Source: Saprospiraceae bacterium
Lineage (GTDB): Bacteria > Bacteroidota > Bacteroidia > Chitinophagales > Saprospiraceae
DNA: 64,000 nt
Assembly: GCA_016718505.1 (NCBI GenBank)
Contig: JADKDE010000001.1
Coordinates: 62,001-126,000 of the forward strand
Direction: 5' to 3'
Shown here one piece after another: positions 1 through 8,296 of this stretch; within the stretch, counting starts at the first letter, position 1; every line of letters starts with the position of its first letter. The notes under the pieces are model-generated. The model had not been told where the DNA came from and did no database searches. It saw only the letters and a list, made by a program, of their open reading frames with translations. A program made the translations under genes and the position numbers.

Positions 1-1
1 A

Positions 2-91
2 AAAATCCAAGCATTCTGGTCAATTTTCCTTGTAGATGCAGATACTCCAGTTTACTTCACACCAGTAGAACCAAAAAATTCATTTTACTAA
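2..91 (+). CDS. 3' end of an unidentified gene, cut by window edge
   Basis: An open frame enters from the left edge and runs for 29 codons to a TAA at 89-91, ending in VEPKNSFY. The codon content looks coding and it lies upstream of, and on the same strand as, the next gene. Too little protein is present to assign a family, so no function is proposed. Confidence 0.45.
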   Translation, partial: KIQAFWSIFLVDADTPVYFTPVEPKNSFY

Positions 92-157
92 ATAGATGAA
101 TTCTAAATAAAAATTGCATCTTTGTTGTAATTTCACTAAAATTTAAATACCTCATAT

Positions 158-712
158 ATGAAAAAAATTATATTCATCCTTGTTTTTGCAAGTTTAGGAA
201 TTTCCAGTTCTTTATTCGCTCAGCGAGTTTTCATCGATGCACCATCATTTTATTTATTGACTAACGACGTATCAAAATTAGCAGAAAATAGCGGCTTGGG
301 TTTAGACTTTGCCGTTGCTGTTGGCTCACATTCTGTTATGGGAAAATTTTCAGGGGGCCTTACTGTCACTACAGATTTTTCCAAAGAAATTGACGTAAAA
401 GATGGTTTGGTTTATAATCCTTTTGTAAAACTAGAAGCCGGAGCTGGGCTTTACAGATCCAATGGAAATAAATGTTCTAAGACTCATGCATCTGCATACA
501 GCCTTATCGGAAAAGCTGGTGTACAATATATTTTTAACAAAGATTTGGAAAAGAAATTTAGCCCGATCGTAGCCATCGAAGCTTCTTTTTTCTACATCAG
601 AGACATGGTTAAAAATTCTGAGGTTTTTCTAGAACCACAATATAATATATCGACAAAAACCATTGGGGTTAGCTTTGGATTTAGACGATTCTACAATTTG
701 ACCAGCTACTAA
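158..712 (+). CDS. small secreted outer membrane beta-barrel-like protein
   Basis: A 184-residue protein with a clear signal peptide (MKKIIFILVF, hydrophobic to about residue 20, cleavage after SLFA before QR). The mature part alternates polar and aromatic residues in short stretches and ends in an aromatic-rich strand (SFGFRRFYNLTSY), as in small outer membrane barrels of Bacteroidota. No catalytic motif was seen and I cannot name a family. It stands alone, with a terminator hairpin about 115 bases downstream. Location in the outer membrane is inferred from composition and signal peptide only. Confidence 0.6.
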   Translation: MKKIIFILVFASLGISSSLFAQRVFIDAPSFYLLTNDVSKLAENSGLGLDFAVAVGSHSVMGKFSGGLTVTTDFSKEIDVKDGLVYNPFVKLEAGAGLYRSNGNKCSKTHASAYSLIGKAGVQYIFNKDLEKKFSPIVAIEASFFYIRDMVKNSEVFLEPQYNISTKTIGVSFGFRRFYNLTSY

Positions 713-780
713 TCAAATGTTAAAATTCGCTTTTATCGGAAAATAAATTCAATTAATTTTATATATATATAAAAAATATG

Positions 781-788
781 TATATTTG
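781..788 (+). promoter_or_regulatory. TAnnTTTG -7 element without a clear -33 partner
   Basis: TATATTTG matches the Bacteroidota -7 consensus exactly. It lies after the stop of the gene at 158-712 and about 40 bases before a strong terminator hairpin, so it would drive only a very short transcript. No TTG was found at the expected spacing upstream, where the DNA is an AT repeat. Confidence 0.3.
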
Positions 789-791
789 CTT

Positions 792-864
792 TTGAAACAC
801 GTTAAGATTGAAACAGAAACGCTTTCACAGCCTTCAGTACCCTAAATACTGAGGGCTTTTTTTT
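792..864 (+). ncRNA. possible ~70-nt small RNA ending at terminator
   Basis: The stretch between the TATATTTG element and the T-run has no open frame and ends in a strong intrinsic terminator. It may be an independent small RNA, or simply the 3' UTR of the upstream gene read through to its terminator. Only the promoter-like element and the terminator support it. Confidence 0.25.
829..864 (+). terminator. rho-independent terminator
   Basis: An 11-bp stem (829-839 with 847-857, one G-T wobble) closes a 7-base loop and is followed by eight T (857-864). It ends transcription from the gene at 158-712 or from the short candidate RNA just before it. Confidence 0.8.
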
Positions 865-964
865 GGTCGTTTGTTACTATTTTGATTTAATTTCGTTCTT
901 ATAATGGATTCATTATTGGTAACAGAAAATCTTTGACTTAATATTCCAATTTGTTATTTTATAC

Positions 965-1918
965 ATGTTTAGATTTTTGATAAAATATAAATCAGTCCAG
1001 TATGCCATCATTCTAGGGATGCTTCTAGTGACAGCTATTACCATTTTTCCTCCGGACATTTATTTTATAAAGCAAACTGCAACCCATGCTGTTCCTTTGA
1101 TGCTTACTTTTTTATTCATGGGTCTTTTTTTGCTAACTTTCAAGCTCAAAAAGCTCTTTTTTACAAGCTTTGCCTGCTGTGCTTCATTATGCTTTTTTCT
1201 GAAATCCGCTTCCAATGGTTCGTTAAGATTCAATGATATTAAAAACCAAAATGTCTTGAACGTTGGCCACGTGAATTTAGCCTCGCTAGAAAATGATTTT
1301 CAGGAAGTACTTGATAGCCTCATCCAAATGCCCATAGATGTATGGTGTTTTCAAGAATATACTCCTGATTTCGCGCCAATCCTAAGTTCATACAAAAAGA
1401 TATTTCCTTATAAGGCCGAAATGTTGCGAATAGACCCATTTGGAGTGGTTTTTTTATCAAAAATTCCAATTCTCTCATCAGATACGATTTTAATCGAAAA
1501 TATACCTTCTTTGAATATAAATGTAAGATATGAGAATTCAGCTGTTCGTATTTACTCGGTATATTCCATGCCTCCTACCAATGAAGAGTCTTACAGCACT
1601 ACCGATGCCTGCCTGCAACAAATGGCGAAAGTGATGGTAGAAAATGGAAATTCAAACATAGTACTTGGAGATTTTAATTTAGTTTCATGGTCAAAAGAAA
1701 TTAAAAACTTTAGATCATCGGCCAAGCTTTTCAACAGTCGAAGGGACATTCTTCCGATCTTCCACAAGGGGAGCCTTACCAATATCAATGGCGCGATTGA
1801 TCACATTTTTTTTGGTGAAAACTTCAATTGTGTAGGATTTAACGAACTTAGATTTGGGAAAAACAATAGTCATATAGGAATAACTGGACGGTACCAAATG
1901 TCCGCGAATCACAATTAG
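965..1918 (+). CDS. membrane-anchored endonuclease/exonuclease/phosphatase family protein
   Basis: This 317-residue protein starts with about three hydrophobic segments (residues ~12-85), followed by an EEP-fold domain. The EEP signatures are in order: NVGHVN near residue 100, a metal-binding Glu in WCFQEY, the GDFNL motif near residue 235, and IDHIFF near 275. The usual terminal SDH motif is replaced by NSHIGI, which keeps the His. Members cleave phosphodiester or phosphomonoester bonds in nucleic acids, lipids or sugar phosphates; the substrate cannot be read from sequence. The same layout of a short membrane domain and a C-terminal EEP domain facing the periplasm is common in Bacteroidota. 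It is a single-gene unit ahead of ald. Confidence 0.75.
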   Translation: MFRFLIKYKSVQYAIILGMLLVTAITIFPPDIYFIKQTATHAVPLMLTFLFMGLFLLTFKLKKLFFTSFACCASLCFFLKSASNGSLRFNDIKNQNVLNVGHVNLASLENDFQEVLDSLIQMPIDVWCFQEYTPDFAPILSSYKKIFPYKAEMLRIDPFGVVFLSKIPILSSDTILIENIPSLNINVRYENSAVRIYSVYSMPPTNEESYSTTDACLQQMAKVMVENGNSNIVLGDFNLVSWSKEIKNFRSSAKLFNSRRDILPIFHKGSLTNINGAIDHIFFGENFNCVGFNELRFGKNNSHIGITGRYQMSANHN

Positions 1919-1972
1919 TTTTTTTCCTAAAATATCACCCAATCTTGGCCAAAATATTTCATTTTTATCTAT

Positions 1973-1980
1973 TACCTTTG
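1973..1980 (+). promoter_or_regulatory. -7 promoter element for alanine dehydrogenase
   Basis: TACCTTTG matches the Bacteroidota -7 consensus and lies 45 bases before the ald start codon. The nearest TTG upstream (1945-1947) is 25 bases away, longer than ideal, so only the -7 part is convincing. Confidence 0.45.
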
Positions 1981-2025
1981 TCATTCTAAACATTTTATTT
2001 AATATTATCCAATTATTTTATTGAT

Positions 2026-3141
2026 ATGATCTTAGGCGTACCCAAAGAAATAAAAACAAATGAAAATCGCGTGGCATTAACTCCTGGCGGTGCTCTTGAA
2101 TTGACAAGAAGAGGCCATCAAGTTTATGTGCAAGACCAAGCAGGGGTCGGTAGTGGTTTTTCTAATGAAGAATATATCTCTGCAGGAGCTCAAATCCTCG
2201 ACACCATAGAGGAGGTGTACAAGAAGGGTCAAATGATAATGAAGGTTAAAGAACCCATAGAATCAGAATATCCTTTGATACGACCTGATCATTTGCTTTT
2301 TACATATTTCCATTTTGCTTCATATGAGCCGCTGACCAAAGCCATGATACAAAACAAACCAGTTTGTTTGGCATATGAGACTGTTGAAAGCTCTGACAAA
2401 AGCTTACCTCTTTTGATCCCAATGTCGGAAGTAGCTGGACGTATGGCGATCCAAGAAGGAGCTAAATATTTGGAAAAACCGATTAAGGGTAGAGGCGTTC
2501 TATTGGGTGGTGTACCTGGCGTTACTCCTGGTAAAGTGATGATCCTTGGAGGAGGAGTTGTAGGGACGCAAGCGGCGAAAATGGCTGCTGGTCTGGGTGC
2601 CTTGGTTACCATTCTGGATATAAGTTTGCCTAGATTGAGGTATTTGTCCGATATTATGCCTGCGAATGTCACAACGATGTATTCAAGCGAATACAATATT
2701 CGAAAATTAATACAAGACCATGATTTGATCGTGGGAGCAGTGCTTATCCCAGGTACCAAAGCCCCGAATCTTATCACTAGAGATATGCTAAAGCAGATGA
2801 GACCCGGCACCGTGTTGGTCGATGTGGCGGTGGATCAAGGAGGATGCATCGAGACGTGCAAACCCACTACACACGAAAACCCAACCTTTATCATAGATGA
2901 TGTCGTTCACTACTGTGTAGCCAATATGCCTGGAGCAGTGCCATATACTTCTACGATAGCCCTTACAAATGCTACGCTTCCATATGCCATCCAATTGGCC
3001 AACAAAAACTGGAAGCAAGCTTGTACTGACTCTCTAGAGCTACGAAAAGGATTAAATATCATCAATGGACACGTAGTCTATAAAGGCGTTGCTGATGCCT
3101 TTAATTTGCCTTATGTCGATGTAGATACTTTTTTAAAATAA
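2026..3141 (+). CDS. ald: alanine dehydrogenase
   Basis: A 371-residue protein matching alanine dehydrogenase over its full usual length (about 370). It catalyses the reversible NAD-dependent deamination of L-alanine to pyruvate and ammonia in the cytoplasm. The N-terminal catalytic half begins MILGVPKEIK and contains the conserved MKVKEP stretch near residue 75. The Rossmann dinucleotide loop is visible as GGGVVGTQAAK near residue 172. The conserved NMPGAVP motif lies near residue 303. It is a monocistronic unit closed by a bidirectional terminator. In carbon-limited Bacteroidota the enzyme feeds alanine carbon into central metabolism; regulation is not evident beyond the promoter upstream. 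Confidence 0.96.
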   Translation: MILGVPKEIKTNENRVALTPGGALELTRRGHQVYVQDQAGVGSGFSNEEYISAGAQILDTIEEVYKKGQMIMKVKEPIESEYPLIRPDHLLFTYFHFASYEPLTKAMIQNKPVCLAYETVESSDKSLPLLIPMSEVAGRMAIQEGAKYLEKPIKGRGVLLGGVPGVTPGKVMILGGGVVGTQAAKMAAGLGALVTILDISLPRLRYLSDIMPANVTTMYSSEYNIRKLIQDHDLIVGAVLIPGTKAPNLITRDMLKQMRPGTVLVDVAVDQGGCIETCKPTTHENPTFIIDDVVHYCVANMPGAVPYTSTIALTNATLPYAIQLANKNWKQACTDSLELRKGLNIINGHVVYKGVADAFNLPYVDVDTFLK

Positions 3142-3161
3142 AATACAATCAGACACAATAC

Positions 3162-3196
3162 AAAAAGGCTCTCATCGAAAGATAAGAGCCTTTTTT
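3162..3196. terminator. bidirectional intrinsic terminator
   Basis: An 11-bp stem with an A-run on the left and T-run on the right (3162-3172 with 3185-3195). It lies between the convergent ald and minus-strand hypothetical genes and can serve both strands. Confidence 0.8.
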
Positions 3197-3216
3197 ATTT
3201 ATTTTAAGCTGTAAAT

Positions 3217-3699
3217 CTAATTCTTTACTGCCTTACCAAAGCTATCGACTATGGTTTTAAGCGCAATAAACATGGGTTCTCGCCCCACTGGAGTCACATA
3301 ATTATCTCCTTCATCTGGAGTGCAAGAATCCTCTATAAAAGCCAACAAATCTTCTTGACTATACCCTTGGAAAAATACATCCAACCTCTCTCTAAAATTT
3401 CCTACAGAGCCTTCTTTGAGCATAAACCAATTAACCTCTTCCATCTCTGATATCAACTCTCCATCAATGAGCGGAACATCCTCATGATTTTTTTCAACGC
3501 ATCGCCATATGACTAAAGTTACAAACAACATAAAGTCTTGCTCCATATCTGTCAAAACTTCGAAAGGCTCCGATACTAAATAGCTGAGTATGTGAGGTTG
3601 CTCTTGGGCAAATTTCTGCACCGTCGGCTCTAAGTTTTTGGTTTGGCCTGCCATATACTCATAGCAAGATTCGATCGTATCCTCCGTGATAAATTTCAT
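3217..3699 (-). CDS. conserved hypothetical acidic protein
   Basis: A 160-residue soluble, acidic protein without signal peptide or membrane segments; the composition suggests an all-helical cytoplasmic protein. I do not recognise the family. It begins 12 bases after the stop of the DUF4197 lipoprotein gene, so the two are probably co-transcribed, but their roles cannot be linked from sequence. Residues CTPDEGDNYVTP near the C-terminus form a polar segment with no known motif. Confidence 0.55.
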   Translation of the reverse strand: MKFITEDTIESCYEYMAGQTKNLEPTVQKFAQEQPHILSYLVSEPFEVLTDMEQDFMLFVTLVIWRCVEKNHEDVPLIDGELISEMEEVNWFMLKEGSVGNFRERLDVFFQGYSQEDLLAFIEDSCTPDEGDNYVTPVGREPMFIALKTIVDSFGKAVKN

Positions 3700-3711
3700 G
3701 GTTAAGTGGCT

Positions 3712-4431
3712 TTAGTTTCTGTTAGAATCTTGTTTAGCAAATACCTTTTGCAAAAGTTCAGTAGGCCTTTTAAGCTTATTCAACCTGATGTCAGATTCTT
3801 CTTTTTCTACCATAGAAAACAAACCCTTTAAAGCCTCTTGAGTGATATAGTCATCCAGTGAAGGATTTACTTTAGTAATAAAAGGGATTTTATTGTATGC
3901 AGTTACAGCATCTTTCCAATACCCTAGCGCATTAAATTTGTCCAAAGACGTTTTTATTACTGGATTAAATTCAGAATATAGCTGTGTTCTGGTAGTGCGA
4001 TCAAGATACTGAGTTGCAGCATTGTTTGAACCCATCAAAATCCCCAAAGCATCTTCAAAAGTCATTTGTTTGATGGCATTGACAAAAATCGGCTTAGCTT
4101 TCATAGCTGCATCTTCAGCTCCTCTGTTTATTTTTTCAAGTAGAATTTCCTCAACATTACTAAAGCCTGGGATGACCTGTAGTTTTTCGGTTACCTTCCT
4201 AGCTTCTGCGGGTAGTAATATCTTGTAAGCTGATTTAAAATATCCATCTTTAGCGGAGAGCCTGTCTGCTCCAACACTAATTCCAAGATTCAAAGCTTCT
4301 TTAAGTCCATTTCCTATTTGGGAGGATGTCAATTCCTGACTTTGAACAGTATTCAGTGCTTCTTGCAATTGAGCTGGTGAACAACCCGATAAAAACACAA
4401 ATACACCAAAAATAATTCCAAATTTTTTCAT
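3712..4431 (-). CDS. DUF4197 family lipoprotein
   Basis: The frame is open from 4455, but the methionine at 4431 is the likely start: it gives a standard lipoprotein signal (MKKFGIIFGVFVFLSGC, lipobox LSGC), and the upstream ATG overlaps a perfect -7 promoter element. The mature protein (about 220 residues) matches DUF4197: an early LKEALNLG segment, then the DAAMKAKPIF and LGILMGSNNAATQYL motifs, then the C-terminal ALKGLF helix. The family is widespread in Bacteroidota and Proteobacteria, helical, envelope-located and of unknown function. It is the first gene of a probable two-gene operon. Confidence 0.85.
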   Translation of the reverse strand: MKKFGIIFGVFVFLSGCSPAQLQEALNTVQSQELTSSQIGNGLKEALNLGISVGADRLSAKDGYFKSAYKILLPAEARKVTEKLQVIPGFSNVEEILLEKINRGAEDAAMKAKPIFVNAIKQMTFEDALGILMGSNNAATQYLDRTTRTQLYSEFNPVIKTSLDKFNALGYWKDAVTAYNKIPFITKVNPSLDDYITQEALKGLFSMVEKEESDIRLNKLKRPTELLQKVFAKQDSNRN

Positions 4432-4452
4432 ATTTAATTTAATTTTATTCGA

Positions 4453-4460
4453 CAAAGGTA
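4453..4460 (-). promoter_or_regulatory. -7 promoter element for DUF4197 operon
   Basis: On the minus strand this reads TACCTTTG, a perfect match to the Bacteroidota -7 element. It places the transcript start near 4449, which rules out the ATG at 4455 and supports the start at 4431. No TTG at ideal spacing. The rest of 4461-4711 shows nothing recognisable. Confidence 0.5.
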
Positions 4461-4711
4461 TTTTATTTTATGGGTATCCTTGTTAAAATCTAGTTTAAAA
4501 ATTGATAATACTTTCTTAAATATTCGAATATCAGGATGAATCTAAAGTTTTGCATATCTCCAAAAAGGAATTTTCACAGAATATAAATAACTTCCAATTT
4601 ACTATCCAAGCTTTATACTAACCAAAGAATCCAAATATCGTAGAAATAAAAATGGTTACGATTTTGATTGTTCAAAACCAAATATTGTTCTATAAAATTC
4701 AGCTATATGTC

Positions 4712-4918
4712 TTACTCTTCTCTCCATATTCTTATCAGCCTGAACAGCCTCAAAATTCCTAATACAATACAGGCTACCCCAAATGTCTTTCTAAGCCAGT
4801 CAGGTTGAAATACATCGAACCTATCTGAGGTCAATATCCAAAATCCCATCAATGGGTAAAGAACGACAAAGAACAGTCCTAAAACAATCTGAAAATTTTT
4901 ATTGTACAGCCAAGACAT
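4712..4918 (-). CDS. small two-helix membrane protein
   Basis: A 68-residue protein with two predicted transmembrane helices (about residues 10-30 and 44-60) and a basic, Arg-rich end (RLIRIWREE). No family recognised, although small integral proteins of this kind are common beside TonB operons in Bacteroidota. It follows tonB on the same strand, but a strong terminator lies between them, so it is probably read from its own signal or by leakage. Confidence 0.6.
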   Translation of the reverse strand: MSWLYNKNFQIVLGLFFVVLYPLMGFWILTSDRFDVFQPDWLRKTFGVACIVLGILRLFRLIRIWREE

Positions 4919-4941
4919 ATTAAGTTATTTATTTAAAAATA

Positions 4942-4972
4942 AAAAAGGGCAAGAATAGTTAATCCTTGCCCA
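4942..4972 (-). terminator. terminator of the tonB operon
   Basis: On the minus strand a GGGCAAG/CTTGCCC stem is followed by six T. It lies just after the tonB stop codon. Confidence 0.8.
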
Positions 4973-4995
4973 TATTCTACTTTGCAAATATACTA

Positions 4996-5838
4996 CTATT
5001 GTGCCAATTTAAAGACTACTGGTACGGTAAACCATACACGTACTTCTTTACCTTGCTGCTTTCCAGGCTTCCATCTTGGCATTTTCTTAATTACTCGAAC
5101 TGCCTCATCGGCTAGCCCTCCTCCTGGATCTTTCAATACGATCACTTCTCCGACTCGTCCATCACGCTCGATTACGAACTTCAATGGAACTGTTCCTTGG
5201 ATATTATTTTCTCTGGCAATGCTCGGATATTCAACATTTTTTTGAATAAACTTCATCACGTTTTGTGCTGTTGCTCCTCCTTCACCAAATTCTGGCATTT
5301 GCTCAACCCTCAAGAAAACTTTGTTTTCATCTTCCTTCGGTTTATCATCCTCCTTTGGTCTATCATCAGGTGGAGGCGTATCCTTGACTTGTTCTTTGGC
5401 ATTTTTGTCGCCTTCAATGTCCGTCGTTCCAATCTTTTTGTCCTTCATGTCGTCTTGACTAGGTGGCGGTGTTTCTTCCTTTACATCCTCATCCTTTTTG
5501 ATCTCAGGTGGGGTATATTTAACCACTGGCTTAGTTGGCGGTGGTGGCTCCACTGGTGGTGGTGGCGGCGGCGGCGGCGGCTCGTTGGGATCTATTGAAG
5601 GTGGCGCTTCCAAATTGACCTCCACATTCGTATCTATCATTTTCGTGATGGCATCATCAATCATGCTTTTGACGAAAGGGATGGCCACGATCAACAAAAA
5701 CAATAAGATACCTGCAAGCAATGCATTACGCATATGCTTGTCATATAGCCGACGCAAAAGATAGGCACCATACGATTTGTTCCGATTTTCGAAGACCAAA
5801 TCATCTATATGCGCATTTTTTATATTATTAACGTCCAT
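4996..5838 (-). CDS. tonB: TonB family energy transducer
   Basis: A 280-residue TonB protein that couples the inner membrane proton motive force to TonB-dependent receptors in the outer membrane. Order: a short cytoplasmic part carrying the NKSYGAYLLRR motif typical of Bacteroidota TonB, one transmembrane helix (about residues 36-58), a long proline-rich periplasmic spacer (runs of Pro around 88-105, then charged Lys/Glu/Asp repeats to about 180), and the C-terminal TonB domain (about 190-280) with VPLKFVIERDG and a final WFTVPVVFKL strand. It is the last core gene of the exbB-exbD-exbD-tonB operon and is followed by a terminator. Confidence 0.95.
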   Translation of the reverse strand: MDVNNIKNAHIDDLVFENRNKSYGAYLLRRLYDKHMRNALLAGILLFLLIVAIPFVKSMIDDAITKMIDTNVEVNLEAPPSIDPNEPPPPPPPPPVEPPPPTKPVVKYTPPEIKKDEDVKEETPPPSQDDMKDKKIGTTDIEGDKNAKEQVKDTPPPDDRPKEDDKPKEDENKVFLRVEQMPEFGEGGATAQNVMKFIQKNVEYPSIARENNIQGTVPLKFVIERDGRVGEVIVLKDPGGGLADEAVRVIKKMPRWKPGKQQGKEVRVWFTVPVVFKLAQ

Positions 5839-5872
5839 ATTATTATTTATATTAATGGATAATTCAATTTAT

Positions 5873-6409
5873 TTACTTCTTTACAATGATTCCATTGATA
5901 ATCAAAGAATCATTTTTACTATAATCTGCGATTGCGAATCGCGTCACTCCGTTAATCTTCATTTCATCGACCAAATCAACCATACTTTTAAACAAGGATT
6001 GATTTTGTGCCTTTAGGACGACAACGAGCGAGTCTTTATGTCCATATTGTGCAGCTACAGCCTTTTGCCTATCGATGATTGATTTTCTTATATTGGATGA
6101 TGGAGGAAAATCTACGCTATCCACCATGGGTGATTCCACCCCAATATAGTAGTATAATTTGTTGTTTTTTCCTACGATATAAGTCAATGCTCTAGATTCT
6201 TTGATGACTGATTTTTCTTCCTCAGTCTTAGCCTTTGCTGGCATGTTCATCTCCATCGCATGTGGCTTATTAATAGTAGTGGCCAACATGAAGAAAGTAA
6301 TCAATAAGAATCCTAAATCAACCATTGGAGTCATATCTACTCTCGTGGATCTTTTAACAACCCTTTTTCCGCCTTTGCCGCCTTTATCGGCTACTTGAAT
6401 ATCTGCCAT
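5873..6409 (-). CDS. exbD: biopolymer transporter ExbD/TolR (second copy)
   Basis: A 178-residue ExbD/TolR protein: a short cytoplasmic segment, one transmembrane helix starting with the invariant VDMTPMVDLGFLLI segment (Asp for proton conduction at about residue 31), then a periplasmic domain (about 50-178). It forms the ion-driven motor with ExbB and energises TonB. It lies 12 bases after the first exbD and 34 bases before tonB. Two tandem, diverged exbD genes in one operon are usual in Bacteroidota, so a heteromeric ExbD dimer is plausible. Confidence 0.93.
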   Translation of the reverse strand: MADIQVADKGGKGGKRVVKRSTRVDMTPMVDLGFLLITFFMLATTINKPHAMEMNMPAKAKTEEEKSVIKESRALTYIVGKNNKLYYYIGVESPMVDSVDFPPSSNIRKSIIDRQKAVAAQYGHKDSLVVVLKAQNQSLFKSMVDLVDEMKINGVTRFAIADYSKNDSLIINGIIVKK

Positions 6410-6421
6410 ATTGGGTATTTT

Positions 6422-7075
6422 TTAAGGTTGAAAATTCTTTAATGTGGTAATCAAATTGAATTTATAGATTTCTCGATCGATAAAAGATTTCACGATGGCG
6501 TCATAATTCTGATATTCCATATTGCCATCACCTTTAATCCCGATGATCAAGCCATCGCTGGTAATCAAACCAGCATTAGCCAATTGCTGATCAGCTATAC
6601 GTGCTTGATGTACCCAGTCCGCCAATTCATTATGGGCACTGCCATTTGTGGTATCGACAGGGACTCCCAATGCCACTTCTTTATCATATTTATTTCTAGC
6701 ATCCGAATCCATATTGAGATATTTAGGCAATTCTTTAATCGAGGTGCCAAAATTTTCTAATAGTTTGAATTGCTGTTTTTGCTCTGGTGTCATTCCAACT
6801 TGATATTTAGCGAGCATAATTTCCAATAGTCGCTCCCTTGTCTGTTGATTATCAACTCCGAAAAAAGCCCTTCCTTTTCTATCAACATGTACAAGTGCGA
6901 TATTACTTTCTGGTACTTTGATTTTAGATATAGAGGCTGGTATATCTACCATTACAGCTTCTTGCGGTCGAAACTTTGCCGTCAACATGAAGAATGTCAA
7001 CAGGAGAAAAGCGACATCACACATAGCCGTCATATCTACGAAAGTACTTTTACGAGGTACTTTTATTTTTGGCAT
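6422..7075 (-). CDS. exbD: biopolymer transporter ExbD/TolR (first copy, long form)
   Basis: The frame is open from 7123, but MPKIKVPRKS at 7075 is the standard start for this subfamily. The protein (about 217 residues) has the membrane helix with VDMTAMCDVAFLLLTFF (motor Asp in this segment) at residues ~13-38, then an enlarged periplasmic domain with an insertion of about 60 residues (region EQKQQFKLL to DTTNGSAHN) that the second copy lacks. This is the long ExbD type typical of Bacteroidota. It lies between exbB and the second exbD. Confidence 0.93.
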   Translation of the reverse strand: MPKIKVPRKSTFVDMTAMCDVAFLLLTFFMLTAKFRPQEAVMVDIPASISKIKVPESNIALVHVDRKGRAFFGVDNQQTRERLLEIMLAKYQVGMTPEQKQQFKLLENFGTSIKELPKYLNMDSDARNKYDKEVALGVPVDTTNGSAHNELADWVHQARIADQQLANAGLITSDGLIIGIKGDGNMEYQNYDAIVKSFIDREIYKFNLITTLKNFQP

Positions 7076-7164
7076 AATAAATAAATTTAATAATGTTCTT
7101 TTATATAAATAACTTGATGCCATCCTTTTAAAAAAAGGATGTAAGAAAACTAAAAAATAATAAT

Positions 7165-7971
7165 TTATTTATGCTTTTCTGCAAATGTAGATGCGATAGA
7201 GAATCCAGCTTCATCTACTGCATAAGTCATTTTGTCAATTTTTGTAGTAAATACATTGTACATAACGATCGCAATAGCTGCTGTACCGATTCCCAAAGCC
7301 GTGTTGATTAGGGCTTCAGAGATACCATTCGCCAATTTTACAGGGTCAGGTGAGCCTGCTGTAGCCAAAGCCGCGAACGCCTTGATCATACCGATAACCG
7401 TACCCAAAAGTGCAATCAAAGTCGCAACAGACCCCATCGTTGCCAAAATAACAAGGTTTTTCTCTAGCATCGGCAATTCGAGTGCTGTAGCCTCTTCTGT
7501 TGAAGCTCTGATGGCAGCCAATTTTTGATCTTTATCCATGTGTGTATCGTGTTCAACTGCGGAATATTTTTCTACCGTACTGCGGATGATATTCGATACA
7601 GAACTTTTGTGTTTGTCACATTCTGCGATAGCTGCAGCATTATTACCACCAGCTAAACTTGCTTTCACTTTACGGATTAATTCCGTCACGTTACCAGCCC
7701 CTGCTGCTTTTCCTAGGGTAAGAAATCTCTCAATTGAAACCACAACAGTCAATAAAAATAATCCCATCAAAAGAGGTACAATAAATCCTCCCATATAGAT
7801 TATACCTAAGAAATTACCTGGCTTTGGATGACCTTCTGCATCAAGACCCACTTTTCCAAAAATAATGTAAACAATAAGGCCTACAATCATACATACGATG
7901 ATCGCAATGGAAGCAAAAGTATCATTCTGCTTTGCTTGAACAGTTGATTTAGCTGCTGGAGAAGTACTCAT
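7165..7971 (-). CDS. exbB: MotA/TolQ/ExbB proton channel family protein
   Basis: A 268-residue inner membrane motor subunit. The hydrophobic segments are at about residues 22-42, 53-75, 170-200 and 215-240. The conserved channel region reads GSVATLIALLGTVIGMIKAF, followed by ISEALINTALGIGTAAIAIV. With the two ExbD proteins it conducts ions and drives TonB. It is the first gene of the operon, with a 9-bp hairpin in its probable leader at 8020-8042. Confidence 0.95.
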   Translation of the reverse strand: MSTSPAAKSTVQAKQNDTFASIAIIVCMIVGLIVYIIFGKVGLDAEGHPKPGNFLGIIYMGGFIVPLLMGLFLLTVVVSIERFLTLGKAAGAGNVTELIRKVKASLAGGNNAAAIAECDKHKSSVSNIIRSTVEKYSAVEHDTHMDKDQKLAAIRASTEEATALELPMLEKNLVILATMGSVATLIALLGTVIGMIKAFAALATAGSPDPVKLANGISEALINTALGIGTAAIAIVMYNVFTTKIDKMTYAVDEAGFSIASTFAEKHK

Positions 7972-8019
7972 AAATTTAAATTTTTAAAGAATTATTAATG
8001 ATTAGACAATATAAGAAAT

Positions 8020-8042
8020 TACCTAAAAAAGTCTTTTAGGTA
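8020..8042. other. perfect 9-bp hairpin in exbB-kup intergenic region
   Basis: A 9-bp perfect inverted repeat (8020-8028 with 8034-8042, arms TACCTAAAA) around a 5-base loop, in the 325-base region between divergent exbB and kup. It is not followed by a T-run on either strand close enough to be a good terminator, so a leader hairpin or operator is more likely. The rest of 7972-8296 is AT-rich; a weak -7-like CACTTTTG at 8263-8270 may serve kup. Confidence 0.4.
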
Positions 8043-8296
8043 CAATTCAACCGCTATTGTATGACTTTTTTTTAATTTAAACCATCAATTTCAAAAATTT
8101 TTACTAGGATAATTTTTTAAAAAAATAAATACTATTATTTATGGCAATTTAAAAAATTATATTTTGCATACATATTAATGAAACCTTTAATATTTATACA
8201 AATTTGGGGACTTTTTATATTAAAATTGTACGATAAACTTAGCTTATTTCAATAATATTATTCACTTTTGCGGTTTATTACATTTTTTTAAGCTAA

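Noticed and set aside
2289..2810. 173-codon minus-strand frame inside ald
   Set aside because: Antisense shadow of a well conserved enzyme gene; composition not protein-like.
5498..5764. Open frame on the plus strand with a long glycine run
   Set aside because: It is the antisense shadow of the proline-rich spacer of tonB; no start context or family match.
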